Origin: JAAYWY01 sp050945275
GTDB lineage: Bacteria; Bacillota; DTU030; DUMP01
Direction of reading: 5' to 3'
Assembly: GCA_050945275.1 (NCBI GenBank)
Contig: JBMNSQ010000094.1
Location: forward strand, 1 to 6,949
Length of the DNA stretch: 6,949 bases
In this document: positions 1-6,075 of the stretch, piece by piece
Layout: each line of letters opens with the position of its first letter
Position numbering within the stretch: the stretch's first letter is position 1
Notes under the pieces: model-generated
The model's database searches: none
Told to the model about the DNA's origin: nothing
Seen by the model: the letters and a program-made list of their open reading frames with translations, nothing else
Made by a program: the position numbers and the translations under genes

Positions 1-1
1 T

Positions 2-256
2 TTATATGTTCGTAATCGTCGCCAAGGAGATTGGTTTTACCCCCAGGGTGTAGGGGGACGCAAGAAACTAAGCGATTTTTTTATTGATAGCAAGATTCCT
101 CGCCATAAGCGGGATCGGGTACTTATTGTCACTAATGCTAGTAATGATGTCGTTTGGGTGGCTGGACTTAGGGTAGACGCTCGTTTTATTATCCGTGCCG
201 GAACGGAAAGGAAACTGTTTATCCAGGTACTAAAACCTAACTTAGAGCAAGTCTAA
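2..256 (+). CDS. tilS: tRNA(Ile)-lysidine synthetase, C-terminal end (partial)
   Basis: The frame is open from the left edge to a TAA at 254-256 and gives the last 84 residues of a protein whose start lies outside the window. TilS uses ATP and lysine to convert the wobble cytidine of the tRNA-Ile CAU anticodon to lysidine, so that the tRNA reads AUA and is charged with isoleucine. The visible part matches the TilS C-terminal domain: an RNRRQGDWFYPQG segment near the start, then GRKKLSDFFIDSKIP, then an RD pair and a VVWVAGLRVD strand. The catalytic N-terminal ATPase (SGGxDS loop) is not in view. hpt follows within 25 bases, the usual tilS-hpt-ftsH order of Bacillota. Identification is by motif recognition and is strong despite the short fragment. 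Confidence 0.9.
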   Translation, partial: LYVRNRRQGDWFYPQGVGGRKKLSDFFIDSKIPRHKRDRVLIVTNASNDVVWVAGLRVDARFIIRAGTERKLFIQVLKPNLEQV

Positions 257-277
257 GGAAGGAGATTGTTAGTTTTT

Positions 278-799
278 ATGTGCAGTATAAGTGAGATATT
301 AATAGATGAAGCAACGCTCAAGAAACGAGTGCAGGAGCTGGGGGCACAAATAACTGAGGATTATGCCGGCCAGTCGGTGCTTTTGATTGGAGTGCTCAAA
401 GGGGCTGTTATTTTCCTTAGTGAACTAGCCCAACAGATTAAACTTACGGCTACGTTTGACTTTATGGCTGTGTCTAGCTATGGTTCGTCTACGGAATCTT
501 CAGGCGTAGTACGCATTCTAAAGGATTTGGACGAAAGTCTAGAAGGCAAACATGTGCTTATTGTGGAAGATATTATTGACACTGGCCTGACATTGGATTA
601 TCTTTACCGGCATCTGATGAGTCGTCACCCAGCTAGCCTTAATATATGTACTTTACTAGACAAACCTTCTCGCCGGCTAGTGGAAGTACCAGTTAAGTAT
701 ATCGGTTTTCAAATTCCCGATTCTTTTGTGGTTGGGTACGGCTTGGATTACGATGAGAAATATCGTAATTTGCCGTACATCGCCGTGCTAGAGCCCTAG
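278..799 (+). CDS. hpt: Hypoxanthine phosphoribosyltransferase
   Basis: This purine-salvage enzyme joins hypoxanthine (usually also guanine) to PRPP to give IMP or GMP and pyrophosphate in the cytoplasm. With an ATG start at 278 the product is 173 residues, close to the family norm of about 175-180. Visible signatures are the LKG loop (40-42), the flexible-loop region SSYGSST (66-72), the PRPP-binding segment VLIVEDIIDTGLTL (93-106) with the expected catalytic Asp at 101, and the C-terminal VGYGLDYDEKYRNLPYI purine-site region. The frame also offers TTG at 266, but this lies one base after the AAGGAG site (259-264), too close for initiation. ATG 278 leaves a gap of 13 bases, slightly long, and gives the N-terminus expected for the family. 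It follows tilS by 21 bases, so the two are probably co-transcribed. Confidence 0.95.
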   Translation: MCSISEILIDEATLKKRVQELGAQITEDYAGQSVLLIGVLKGAVIFLSELAQQIKLTATFDFMAVSSYGSSTESSGVVRILKDLDESLEGKHVLIVEDIIDTGLTLDYLYRHLMSRHPASLNICTLLDKPSRRLVEVPVKYIGFQIPDSFVVGYGLDYDEKYRNLPYIAVLEP

Positions 800-801
800 G
801 T

Positions 802-823
802 GCAGCAAAGTTTGCTTTGTTGC
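802..823 (+). other. Small inverted repeat just after hpt
   Basis: GCAGCAAAG (802-810) can pair with CTTTGTTGC (815-823) across a TTTG loop, giving nine pairs including one G-T wobble. It starts three bases after the hpt stop, where a terminator would be expected, but it is followed by CCCCTCTATG rather than a run of T. It is therefore at best a weak or factor-assisted terminator, or a 3' end stabiliser. Its right arm overlaps the -35 element of the predicted ftsH promoter. Confidence 0.35.
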
Positions 824-848
824 CCCCTCTATGAAAATATGCTACAAT
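820..848 (+). promoter_or_regulatory. Sigma-A-type promoter for ftsH
   Basis: A -35 element TTGCCC (820-825, four of six matches to TTGACA) is separated by 17 bases from a -10 element TACAAT (843-848, five of six matches to TATAAT). The -10 is preceded by TGC (840-842), an extended -10 motif. Transcription would start near 853-856, about 90 bases before the ftsH start codon. This suggests ftsH can be expressed separately from tilS-hpt. Assigned by eye from consensus elements and spacing. Confidence 0.65.
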
Positions 849-854
849 TAACAG

Positions 855-944
855 GTATCGGCTCTGCTGGCCACAGACGGGTGGCACGAAGACCCGCCCT
901 ACATTCATTGGTACTGTAAGGCCGATCTGAGAGGAGGGCCCATT
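855..944 (+). promoter_or_regulatory. ftsH 5' leader with competing hairpins
   Basis: The leader between the predicted start of transcription and the ftsH start codon contains several short complementary segments. GCCAC (870-874) pairs with GTGGC (881-885). CGGGT (878-882) pairs with ACCCG (892-896) and cannot form together with the first. GCCCT (896-900) is complementary to AGGGC (935-939), which includes the 3' part of the ribosome binding site GAGGAGGG (931-938). ATCGGC (857-862) can close the whole region by pairing with GCCGAT (921-926). This is compatible with translation control of ftsH, but the stems are short (5-6 pairs) and no known riboswitch class is recognised. Confidence 0.3.
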
Positions 945-2825
945 TTGAATCGTGTTTTCCGCAGCATGAGTCTCTATCTGCTGCTCATCATTGTTGCCCT
1001 ATCCATAGTGAATTATTTTTCTACCTCTGCTCCTCAGGAAAAAGAACTAAACTACACACAGTTTATGAATTTACTAGAAAAGGGCGAGGTAGCATCGGTT
1101 ACTATTTCCAATGCTGAAGTTGATGGTGTGCTCAAAGACGGCACTAACTTTACTATGCCCTTTTTAGGGGATTCCGCTCGCTTAGAGGAGAAACTGGAGA
1201 CTAACCAGGTAGAGATTAGCTATAAACCAATACAAGGGCCACCTTGGTGGTCTACATTGCTTTCTACTTTGCTCCCTATTATTTTATTGGTGGGCGTATG
1301 GATGTTTATTATGCAACAGACCCAAGGTGGGGGCAATCGGGTGATGTCGTTTGGGCGCAGCCGTGCGCGTATGTATTCTATGGACGAGAAGACACGCACA
1401 ACTTTTGCCGATGTGGCTGGTGCTGATGAGGCCAAGGAAGAATTACAGGAAATAGTTCAGTTTCTGAAGGAACCAAAAAAGTTTATTGACCTGGGGGCTC
1501 GTATTCCTAAGGGAGTGCTGTTGGTCGGGCCGCCAGGTACAGGTAAGACGCTGCTAGGCAAGGCAGTAGCTGGTGAGGCGGGAGTACCGTTTTTTAGTAT
1601 TAGTGGCTCCGATTTCGTAGAGATGTTTGTCGGTGTCGGTGCTGCTCGGGTGCGTGATTTGTTTGAACAGGCTAAGAAAAACGCGCCTTGCTTGGTGTTT
1701 GTCGATGAGATCGATGCTGTCGGCCGCCAGCGTGGTGCAGGGCTGGGCGGTGGCCACGACGAGCGGGAGCAGACCCTTAACCAGTTGCTGGTAGAGATGG
1801 ATGGCTTCGGAGTTAACGAAGGCGTTATTATTTTGGCAGCGACTAATAGACCGGATGTGCTGGATCCGGCGTTGCTTAGACCGGGACGCTTTGACCGGCA
1901 GGTTATTATTGACCAGCCGGATGTTAGGGGACGGGAAGCCATCTTGAAGGTTCATGCCCGTAACAAACCGTTGGACAAAGATGTGGATTTGGCTGTGTTG
2001 GCCCGTCGCACTCCTGGTTTTACCGGAGCTGATTTGGCTAACATGTTAAATGAAGCGGCAATACTGACTGCCCGAAATAACAAACGGCGTATAGGTATGA
2101 ATGAGCTGGAAGAAGCCATCGACCGGGTAATTGCTGGACCCGAGCGCCGTAGCCGTGTAATTTCCGAACGGGAGCGGCGGTTGGTGGCCTATCACGAAGG
2201 TGGTCACGCTGTGCTTGGTTATTTATTGCCCCATGCGGATCCGGTGCATAAGGTGTCTATTATTCCGCGGGGTCGGGCTGGAGGCTACACGTTGAGTCTT
2301 CCCAAAGAAGATCGCTATTATCTTACCCGCTCCGAGCTGTTCGATCGGGTAACCCAGCTGTTAGGCGGGCGCGTAGCCGAGGAATTGGCGCTACAAGAAA
2401 TCAGTACCGGAGCCCAAAATGACTTGGAGAGGGCTACTAGTTTAATACGAAAAATGATTACCGAGTATGGAATGAGCGAAGAACTAGGCCCGCTTACGTT
2501 TGGCCATAAGCAGGCAGAAGTATTTCTCGGCAGGGACATTGCTCGTGACCGCAATTACAGCGAAGAAGTGGCGTCAGCCATCGATCGCGAGGTCCGTCAT
2601 TTTGTTGATGTCTGCTATAATAAAGCAGCGAATTTGCTTACCGAAAACCGTGACCGGCTAGATAAGGTAGCTGCCGTTTTACTGGAGAAGGAAGCGCTGG
2701 AAGCAGAGGAGTTTGCAGCTCTAATGGAAGAAGGCCAGGAGGCAGCGGCCAAAGAGCAAACCGAATACCCGCGAAACCCGACGAAAACACGTATCTCGTT
2801 TCCGGCAGCACCCCAGCAAGCCTGA
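945..2825 (+). CDS. ftsH: ATP-dependent zinc metalloprotease FtsH
   Basis: FtsH is a membrane-anchored AAA+ protease that extracts and degrades damaged membrane proteins and selected regulators, working as a hexamer on the cytoplasmic face. The product is 626 residues, normal for the family. In order: membrane helix 1 (about 9-26), an extracytoplasmic domain (about 28-100), membrane helix 2 (about 103-124), Walker A GPPGTGKT (195-202), pore loop MFVGVG (227-232), Walker B ending DEID (254-257), second region of homology around ATNRPD (299-304) with the arginine-finger segment LLRPGRFDR, and the zinc motif HEGGH (417-421) with the third ligand Asp493 in TGAQNDLERA. All catalytic residues are present. 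The TTG start at 945 is chosen because GAGGAGGG (931-938) lies six bases upstream and the N-terminus MNRVFRSMSLYLL is typical. The last 25 or so residues are low in conservation, as usual. The gene has its own predicted promoter. Confidence 0.98.
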   Translation: MNRVFRSMSLYLLLIIVALSIVNYFSTSAPQEKELNYTQFMNLLEKGEVASVTISNAEVDGVLKDGTNFTMPFLGDSARLEEKLETNQVEISYKPIQGPPWWSTLLSTLLPIILLVGVWMFIMQQTQGGGNRVMSFGRSRARMYSMDEKTRTTFADVAGADEAKEELQEIVQFLKEPKKFIDLGARIPKGVLLVGPPGTGKTLLGKAVAGEAGVPFFSISGSDFVEMFVGVGAARVRDLFEQAKKNAPCLVFVDEIDAVGRQRGAGLGGGHDEREQTLNQLLVEMDGFGVNEGVIILAATNRPDVLDPALLRPGRFDRQVIIDQPDVRGREAILKVHARNKPLDKDVDLAVLARRTPGFTGADLANMLNEAAILTARNNKRRIGMNELEEAIDRVIAGPERRSRVISERERRLVAYHEGGHAVLGYLLPHADPVHKVSIIPRGRAGGYTLSLPKEDRYYLTRSELFDRVTQLLGGRVAEELALQEISTGAQNDLERATSLIRKMITEYGMSEELGPLTFGHKQAEVFLGRDIARDRNYSEEVASAIDREVRHFVDVCYNKAANLLTENRDRLDKVAAVLLEKEALEAEEFAALMEEGQEAAAKEQTEYPRNPTKTRISFPAAPQQA

Positions 2826-2833
2826 AAGGGGAA

Positions 2834-3238
2834 ATGGCAGTGGAGTTTAATCTTGAGACAGGGCTTTGTAAGGAAATGACAGTGACCGTTGCACCAGAGC
2901 ATACTGCTAAGAGTCTGGGCAGCGGGGGGGTTGAGGTACTGTCGACCCCGATGCTGATTGCCTTAATGGAAGGTGCAGCCCAGGATGCTCTGCAGGCTAG
3001 ACTGCCTGAGGGCTGGACGACAGTAGGAACAAGAGTGGATATTGAACATCTGGCAGCAACACCGGTGGGGATGGCGGTTACTGCCAGGGCCCGCCTGATA
3101 GAAGTGGCTGGCCGGCGGCTGGTGTTTGCCGTAGAAGCCCACGATGAACAGGAACAGGTGGGACGAGGCCAACACGAGCGTTTTATTGTAAATGCCAGTC
3201 GCTTTGAAAGCAAGACCCGGGCCAAGGCCGGGCTATAA
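2834..3238 (+). CDS. FlK-like hot-dog acyl-CoA thioesterase
   Basis: This 134-residue cytoplasmic protein resembles the fluoroacetyl-CoA thioesterase FlK family, single hot-dog domains that hydrolyse short acyl-CoA esters. From memory of Streptomyces cattleya FlK, the catalytic residues Thr42, Glu50, Gly69 and His76 line up with Thr38, Glu46, Gly65 and His72 here, all shifted by four. The segments HLAATPVGM, GRRLVFAVEAHD and GxGQHERFIVN also match. The stretch where FlK has its lid phenylalanines (33 and 36) reads SLGSGGVEV and has none, so fluoroacetyl-CoA specificity is unlikely; the true substrate is unknown. The gene starts eight bases after ftsH and is followed by coaX 13 bases later, so it is probably in the same operon. 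The ATG at 2834 is only two bases from the AAAGGGG site (2825-2831); an in-frame GTG at 2840 has better spacing (eight bases) and gives an MEFNLETG start that may be the true one. Confidence 0.85.
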   Translation: MAVEFNLETGLCKEMTVTVAPEHTAKSLGSGGVEVLSTPMLIALMEGAAQDALQARLPEGWTTVGTRVDIEHLAATPVGMAVTARARLIEVAGRRLVFAVEAHDEQEQVGRGQHERFIVNASRFESKTRAKAGL

Positions 3239-3251
3239 TTAGGAGGCAACT

Positions 3252-4040
3252 ATGGGGTTACTTCTAGCGCTAGATGTTGGAAACACTCATCTCACTGCCG
3301 GTGTACTGTCGGGTTCTAAAATTCTCAACCGTTGGCGGCTTAGTACCGATCGAACTAAGACTGAGGACGAATATGGTTTGTTTTTACATCAGCTGTTTAC
3401 CATCTCCAGGCTCGATCTTAATAATGTAGATGGTGTTGTTATAGCTTCGGTAGTACCGCCGCTGACCGGAATTTTGGAGAAACTATCCCGGCGCTATTTT
3501 GGCCAGGAGCCCCTTATGGTTTGCCCGGGAATGGATACTGGAATTAAAGTATGTTACGATAACCCGTTAGAAGTAGGAGCTGACCGCATAGCCAATGCGG
3601 TGGCGGCTTACAGTTTATATGGCGGTCCTTGTATTGTGGTGGACTTTGGAACGGCTACTACTTTGGACGTAATTTCAGACCAGGGTGATTATTTAGGCGG
3701 AGCCATTGCTCCTGGTATTCTTACAGCCACGGAAGCTCTATTTTCTAAGGCAGCAAAACTACCTCGGATTGACTTGGTAGATCCAGGGAGTGCTATCGGT
3801 AAGAATACGGTGGTCAGCATGCAAGCTGGTATTGTTTACGGGTTTGCTGGGCAGGTAGATGCTTTAGTCCGGCGCATAACGGCAGAGCTTAAGGAAAAGC
3901 CAGTAGTTATCGCCACTGGGGGTTTAAGTCCGCTTGTGGCGGCTCAATCAGAGACCATTGCACAGGTGGATCTGGACCTTACTTTGACTGGGCTGCGGCT
4001 CATTTATGAGCGTCAGCGACAGAAACAAGAGAAGGATTAA
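3252..4040 (+). CDS. coaX: Type III pantothenate kinase
   Basis: CoaX phosphorylates pantothenate with ATP, the first step of coenzyme A synthesis; the type III enzyme is not feedback-inhibited by CoA and needs a monovalent cation. The 262-residue product shows the family marks: N-terminal phosphate-binding DVGNT (8-12), GADR (109-112) with the expected catalytic Asp111, DFGTATTLDV (131-140), GGAIAPG (149-155) and a C-terminal IATGGLSPLVA strand and loop (220-230), all of the ASKHA acetate-kinase/Hsp70 fold. AGGAGG (3241-3246) lies five bases before the ATG, a strong start. The gene follows an acyl-CoA thioesterase gene, which puts two CoA-related functions side by side, and is followed by an intrinsic terminator. 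coaX after ftsH is the common order in Bacillota. Confidence 0.97.
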   Translation: MGLLLALDVGNTHLTAGVLSGSKILNRWRLSTDRTKTEDEYGLFLHQLFTISRLDLNNVDGVVIASVVPPLTGILEKLSRRYFGQEPLMVCPGMDTGIKVCYDNPLEVGADRIANAVAAYSLYGGPCIVVDFGTATTLDVISDQGDYLGGAIAPGILTATEALFSKAAKLPRIDLVDPGSAIGKNTVVSMQAGIVYGFAGQVDALVRRITAELKEKPVVIATGGLSPLVAAQSETIAQVDLDLTLTGLRLIYERQRQKQEKD

Positions 4041-4043
4041 GTT

Positions 4044-4065
4044 AAAGCCCCTAGCGGGGCTTTTT
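4044..4065 (+). terminator. Intrinsic terminator after coaX
   Basis: AAAGCCCC (4044-4051), loop TAGC (4052-4055) and GGGGCTTT (4056-4063) form an eight-pair stem with five G-C pairs, ending in a run of five T (4061-4065). It starts four bases after the coaX stop codon and ends 21 bases before the dus start codon, so it should end the ftsH-coaX transcript at least partly. No strong promoter is visible between it and dus, so some read-through probably feeds the downstream genes. Confidence 0.88.
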
Positions 4066-4086
4066 GCACATCTGGGAGGGCAACAC

Positions 4087-5040
4087 ATGCAGTGGCTTAA
4101 GCTCAAGAATCCGATAGTAGTAGGGCCGATGGCTGGAGTCACCGATAGCATTTTCAGGCGGCTAGTCTGGGAACAAGGGCCGGCCCTGGTGTGGACGGAA
4201 ATGGTCAGCGCCCAGGCACTACTTTATGATAACGATCATACCTGGAAAATGGCTACACCGGGAGACAGTGAAGGACCGGTAATAATTCAAATCTTTGGTA
4301 AAGAACCGGATACCATGGCCGAGGCGGCCAAGAAAGTAGCTCAGCTAGAACCGGCGGCTATTGATATTAACATGGGATGCCCGGCACCAAAAGTAGTCAA
4401 GAACGGCGAGGGAGCTGCTTTGTCTCTGCAGCCGACGCTGGCGGCCAAAATAGTGGCGGCGGTGAGTCAGGCCGTGGATCGGCCGGTGATGGCTAAGATT
4501 AGGACAGGCTGGGATGAGGAGCATAAAAACGCGGTGGAGTTGGCTAAGCTGTTGGCGGACAGTGGGGCCGCCGCTATTACAGTCCACGGCCGTACCCGAT
4601 CTCAATTTTATAGCGGAAAAGCCGATCTTGATATAATAAGGCAAGTCAAAGAAGCGGTAAATATACCGGTGATCGGTAACGGTGATGTGTTTACTCCAGA
4701 GGCGGCCAAATACATGCTAACAGTAACGGGTTGCCAGGCGGTAATGCTAGCGCGTGGCGTGCTAGGGAATCCTTGGCTGATCGGACGGACGATCAGGTAT
4801 TTGTTGGTTGGTGAATTGCCACCGGAGCCCGGCCGTAGAGAGCGGCTGGACCTAGCTTTGCGGCATCTTGAATTGGCAGTGAGAGAAAAGGGCGAGCATT
4901 TGGGCGTGGTGGAGATGCGTAAGCACATAGCCTGGTATTTGAAGGGGATGCCGGGAGCTTCTCGTGCCCGGGCCCGGATTATGGAGCTTCGGGATCCGCA
5001 GGCAGTTAAAGAAGTGCTGCTTGCCTGCTTTCAAAACTAG
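4087..5040 (+). CDS. dusB: tRNA-dihydrouridine synthase (DusB-like)
   Basis: Dus enzymes are FMN flavoproteins that reduce specific uridines in tRNA loops to dihydrouridine with NADPH. The 317-residue product is a TIM-barrel followed by a helical tRNA-binding domain. Visible motifs are GPMAGVTD (13-20, FMN site), TEMVSAQAL (37-45), NMGCPAPKV (95-103) with the catalytic Cys98, KIRTGW (137-142), VHGRTRSQFYSG (167-178), GNGDV (197-201) and the FMN phosphate loop ARGVLGNPWL (222-231). The ATG at 4087 is chosen because GGGAGGG (4074-4080) lies six bases before it and the N-terminus MQWLKLKNPIVVGPMAG is typical. An upstream in-frame ATG at 4006 would overlap coaX and run translation through the terminator stem, so it is rejected. 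The clostridial type is usually called DusB; site specificity cannot be read from the sequence. Confidence 0.96.
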   Translation: MQWLKLKNPIVVGPMAGVTDSIFRRLVWEQGPALVWTEMVSAQALLYDNDHTWKMATPGDSEGPVIIQIFGKEPDTMAEAAKKVAQLEPAAIDINMGCPAPKVVKNGEGAALSLQPTLAAKIVAAVSQAVDRPVMAKIRTGWDEEHKNAVELAKLLADSGAAAITVHGRTRSQFYSGKADLDIIRQVKEAVNIPVIGNGDVFTPEAAKYMLTVTGCQAVMLARGVLGNPWLIGRTIRYLLVGELPPEPGRRERLDLALRHLELAVREKGEHLGVVEMRKHIAWYLKGMPGASRARARIMELRDPQAVKEVLLACFQN

Positions 5041-5057
5041 ATATGTGATGGTGTAAT
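5030..5057 (+). promoter_or_regulatory. Possible extended -10 promoter before the unknown gene
   Basis: TGTAAT (5052-5057, five of six matches to TATAAT) is preceded by TGG (5049-5051), an extended -10 motif, and by TTCAAA (5030-5035, four of six matches to TTGACA) 16 bases upstream. It sits across the dus stop codon and would start transcription about 25 bases before the ATG at 5090. The match is fair, and the region is locally AT-rich, so chance is a real alternative. Confidence 0.35.
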
Positions 5058-5089
5058 TCTATCAGGTTTCTGCTTAAGGGGGCTTCAGA

Positions 5090-6052
5090 ATGAACGTACT
5101 AGTTTTACCGGTAGCCAACGGTGTATTACCGCGGCCGGGTGGCAGCATCCAGGGTTTATTTCTAGACGAGTTCTCGCTACGGACCTTAAATGCGGTGGGT
5201 CCTAAAGGCAGCGCGCTGTTGGTACCGCTCATTCAAGACGGGCAGGCACTTTATCCAGCTGGGATGCTGGTGCAAGTTGATGATTTGAGCCAGGCTCATG
5301 CAGTGAATCCTGTTACCTGGAACAGCGAGGATGTTCTGGTGGCTAAGCTCAGCGGAATTAGGCATGCTTGGGCGCGTCGATTTGTGGGGGAACGGGGATT
5401 TATTATGGCCCAATCGGTGCAGGAACTCAACTTAAAGGAACTTAGACAAAGGGGCGAACCAGTAGTTTCCGGAGCCGGCTGGCAGCCGCAAGGGGGTTAT
5501 ACTGAACCGAGGTCGAAGAAAGACATTATGGTTACCATTTACGGAAAAGACTATGATGGCAACGACGTCAAGATCCAGGGTCAGGTGGGCAGCCTTGTTA
5601 GTCCGGAAAAGGCACACACACTGGAGCATTCTATTATCCGGGCGCTTAAAGAGTGTGGCCTTTGTACACCTAAGAACTTGGGCTGGGCCATGCGTACTGA
5701 AGCTGAAGAGCTCAAAGATTCCATTTCTAAGGGTCTCCATTTCAAGCTTCCTGAGATTTTTGGTCAGACCAGGAGTGGCTACTGTGGTAATCCCATGACT
5801 TCGCTAGCCCATTTTTACTTAGGGCAAGAACTAATACATTTTCTTAAGGAAGGACGTACCTTGCCTGCCGCCTTAGAACGAGCACGTAGCCGAACATTGT
5901 CTCGGTTGACACAGGACCTGGAATTGGGAGCGGAGCCGGAATATTTGGCCCTGCGCGGGCTTAAGATTGGTATGATGCACGACGACAGTCAGCTGATGCA
6001 AAGCACACTACGGCGTGTACTAAATGCCTTTCCAATGGATCCATGGAGCTAA
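5090..6052 (+). CDS. Protein of unknown function with HTLEH and CxxC motifs
   Basis: I do not recognise this 320-residue protein as a named family. It is real: an ATG preceded at seven bases by AAGGGGG (5076-5082), a long frame in line with its neighbours, and normal codon use. No signal peptide or membrane helix is seen, so it is probably cytoplasmic. Residues 3-68, opening with VLVLPVANGVLPRPGG, are hydrophobic with alternating strand-like segments and faintly recall the substrate-recognition domain of Lon (PUA-like fold); this is only a guess. The C-terminal half (about 145-320) holds likely conserved sites: AHTLEH (175-180), CGLC (189-192), LPEIFGQTRSGYCGNPMT (220-237), and a helical Arg-rich tail. 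All three cysteines (189, 192, 232) lie near the HTLEH motif, suggesting a metal site. It lies between dus and cca with short gaps (49 and 23 bases), so a tRNA or RNA-related job is possible but unproved. Confidence 0.85.
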   Translation: MNVLVLPVANGVLPRPGGSIQGLFLDEFSLRTLNAVGPKGSALLVPLIQDGQALYPAGMLVQVDDLSQAHAVNPVTWNSEDVLVAKLSGIRHAWARRFVGERGFIMAQSVQELNLKELRQRGEPVVSGAGWQPQGGYTEPRSKKDIMVTIYGKDYDGNDVKIQGQVGSLVSPEKAHTLEHSIIRALKECGLCTPKNLGWAMRTEAEELKDSISKGLHFKLPEIFGQTRSGYCGNPMTSLAHFYLGQELIHFLKEGRTLPAALERARSRTLSRLTQDLELGAEPEYLALRGLKIGMMHDDSQLMQSTLRRVLNAFPMDPWS

Positions 6053-6075
6053 GGATAAACGGGGGGCACAGCCAT

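Noticed and set aside
266..277. TTG at 266 as the hpt start
   Set aside because: It is one base from the AAGGAG site, too close for a ribosome to start, and ATG 278 gives the N-terminus usual for the family.
876..900. GGGTGGCACG in the ftsH leader, which resembles the T-box core of tRNA-sensing leaders
   Set aside because: The leader is only about 90 bases, has no room for the specifier stem, no terminator follows, and ftsH is not an amino-acid gene. The motif also lacks the CCGCG continuation of the T-box.
1457..1942. A 161-codon open frame on the minus strand inside ftsH
   Set aside because: It is antisense to the most conserved part of ftsH (the AAA+ domain), with a composition rich in Ser, Pro and Thr typical of reverse-frame shadows.
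2924..2930. Run of seven G in the thioesterase gene as a possible phase-variation tract
   Set aside because: Seven bases is short, the frame is intact, and the gene is a housekeeping-type enzyme; the Gly-Gly-Val codons explain it.
2638..3249. A 203-codon open frame on the minus strand across the end of ftsH and the thioesterase gene
   Set aside because: It lies opposite two well-supported genes, spans their junction, and its translation is a low-complexity Ser/Ala/Arg/Pro-rich shadow with no recognisable domain.
3984..4010. TTGACT followed by TATGAG as a dus promoter inside coaX
   Set aside because: The spacer is only 15 bases and the -10 match is four of six; it also lies upstream of the terminator.
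4006..4086. Upstream in-frame ATG at 4006 for dus
   Set aside because: It would overlap the end of coaX, cross the terminator stem and add 27 residues absent from the family; ATG 4087 has a good ribosome binding site.
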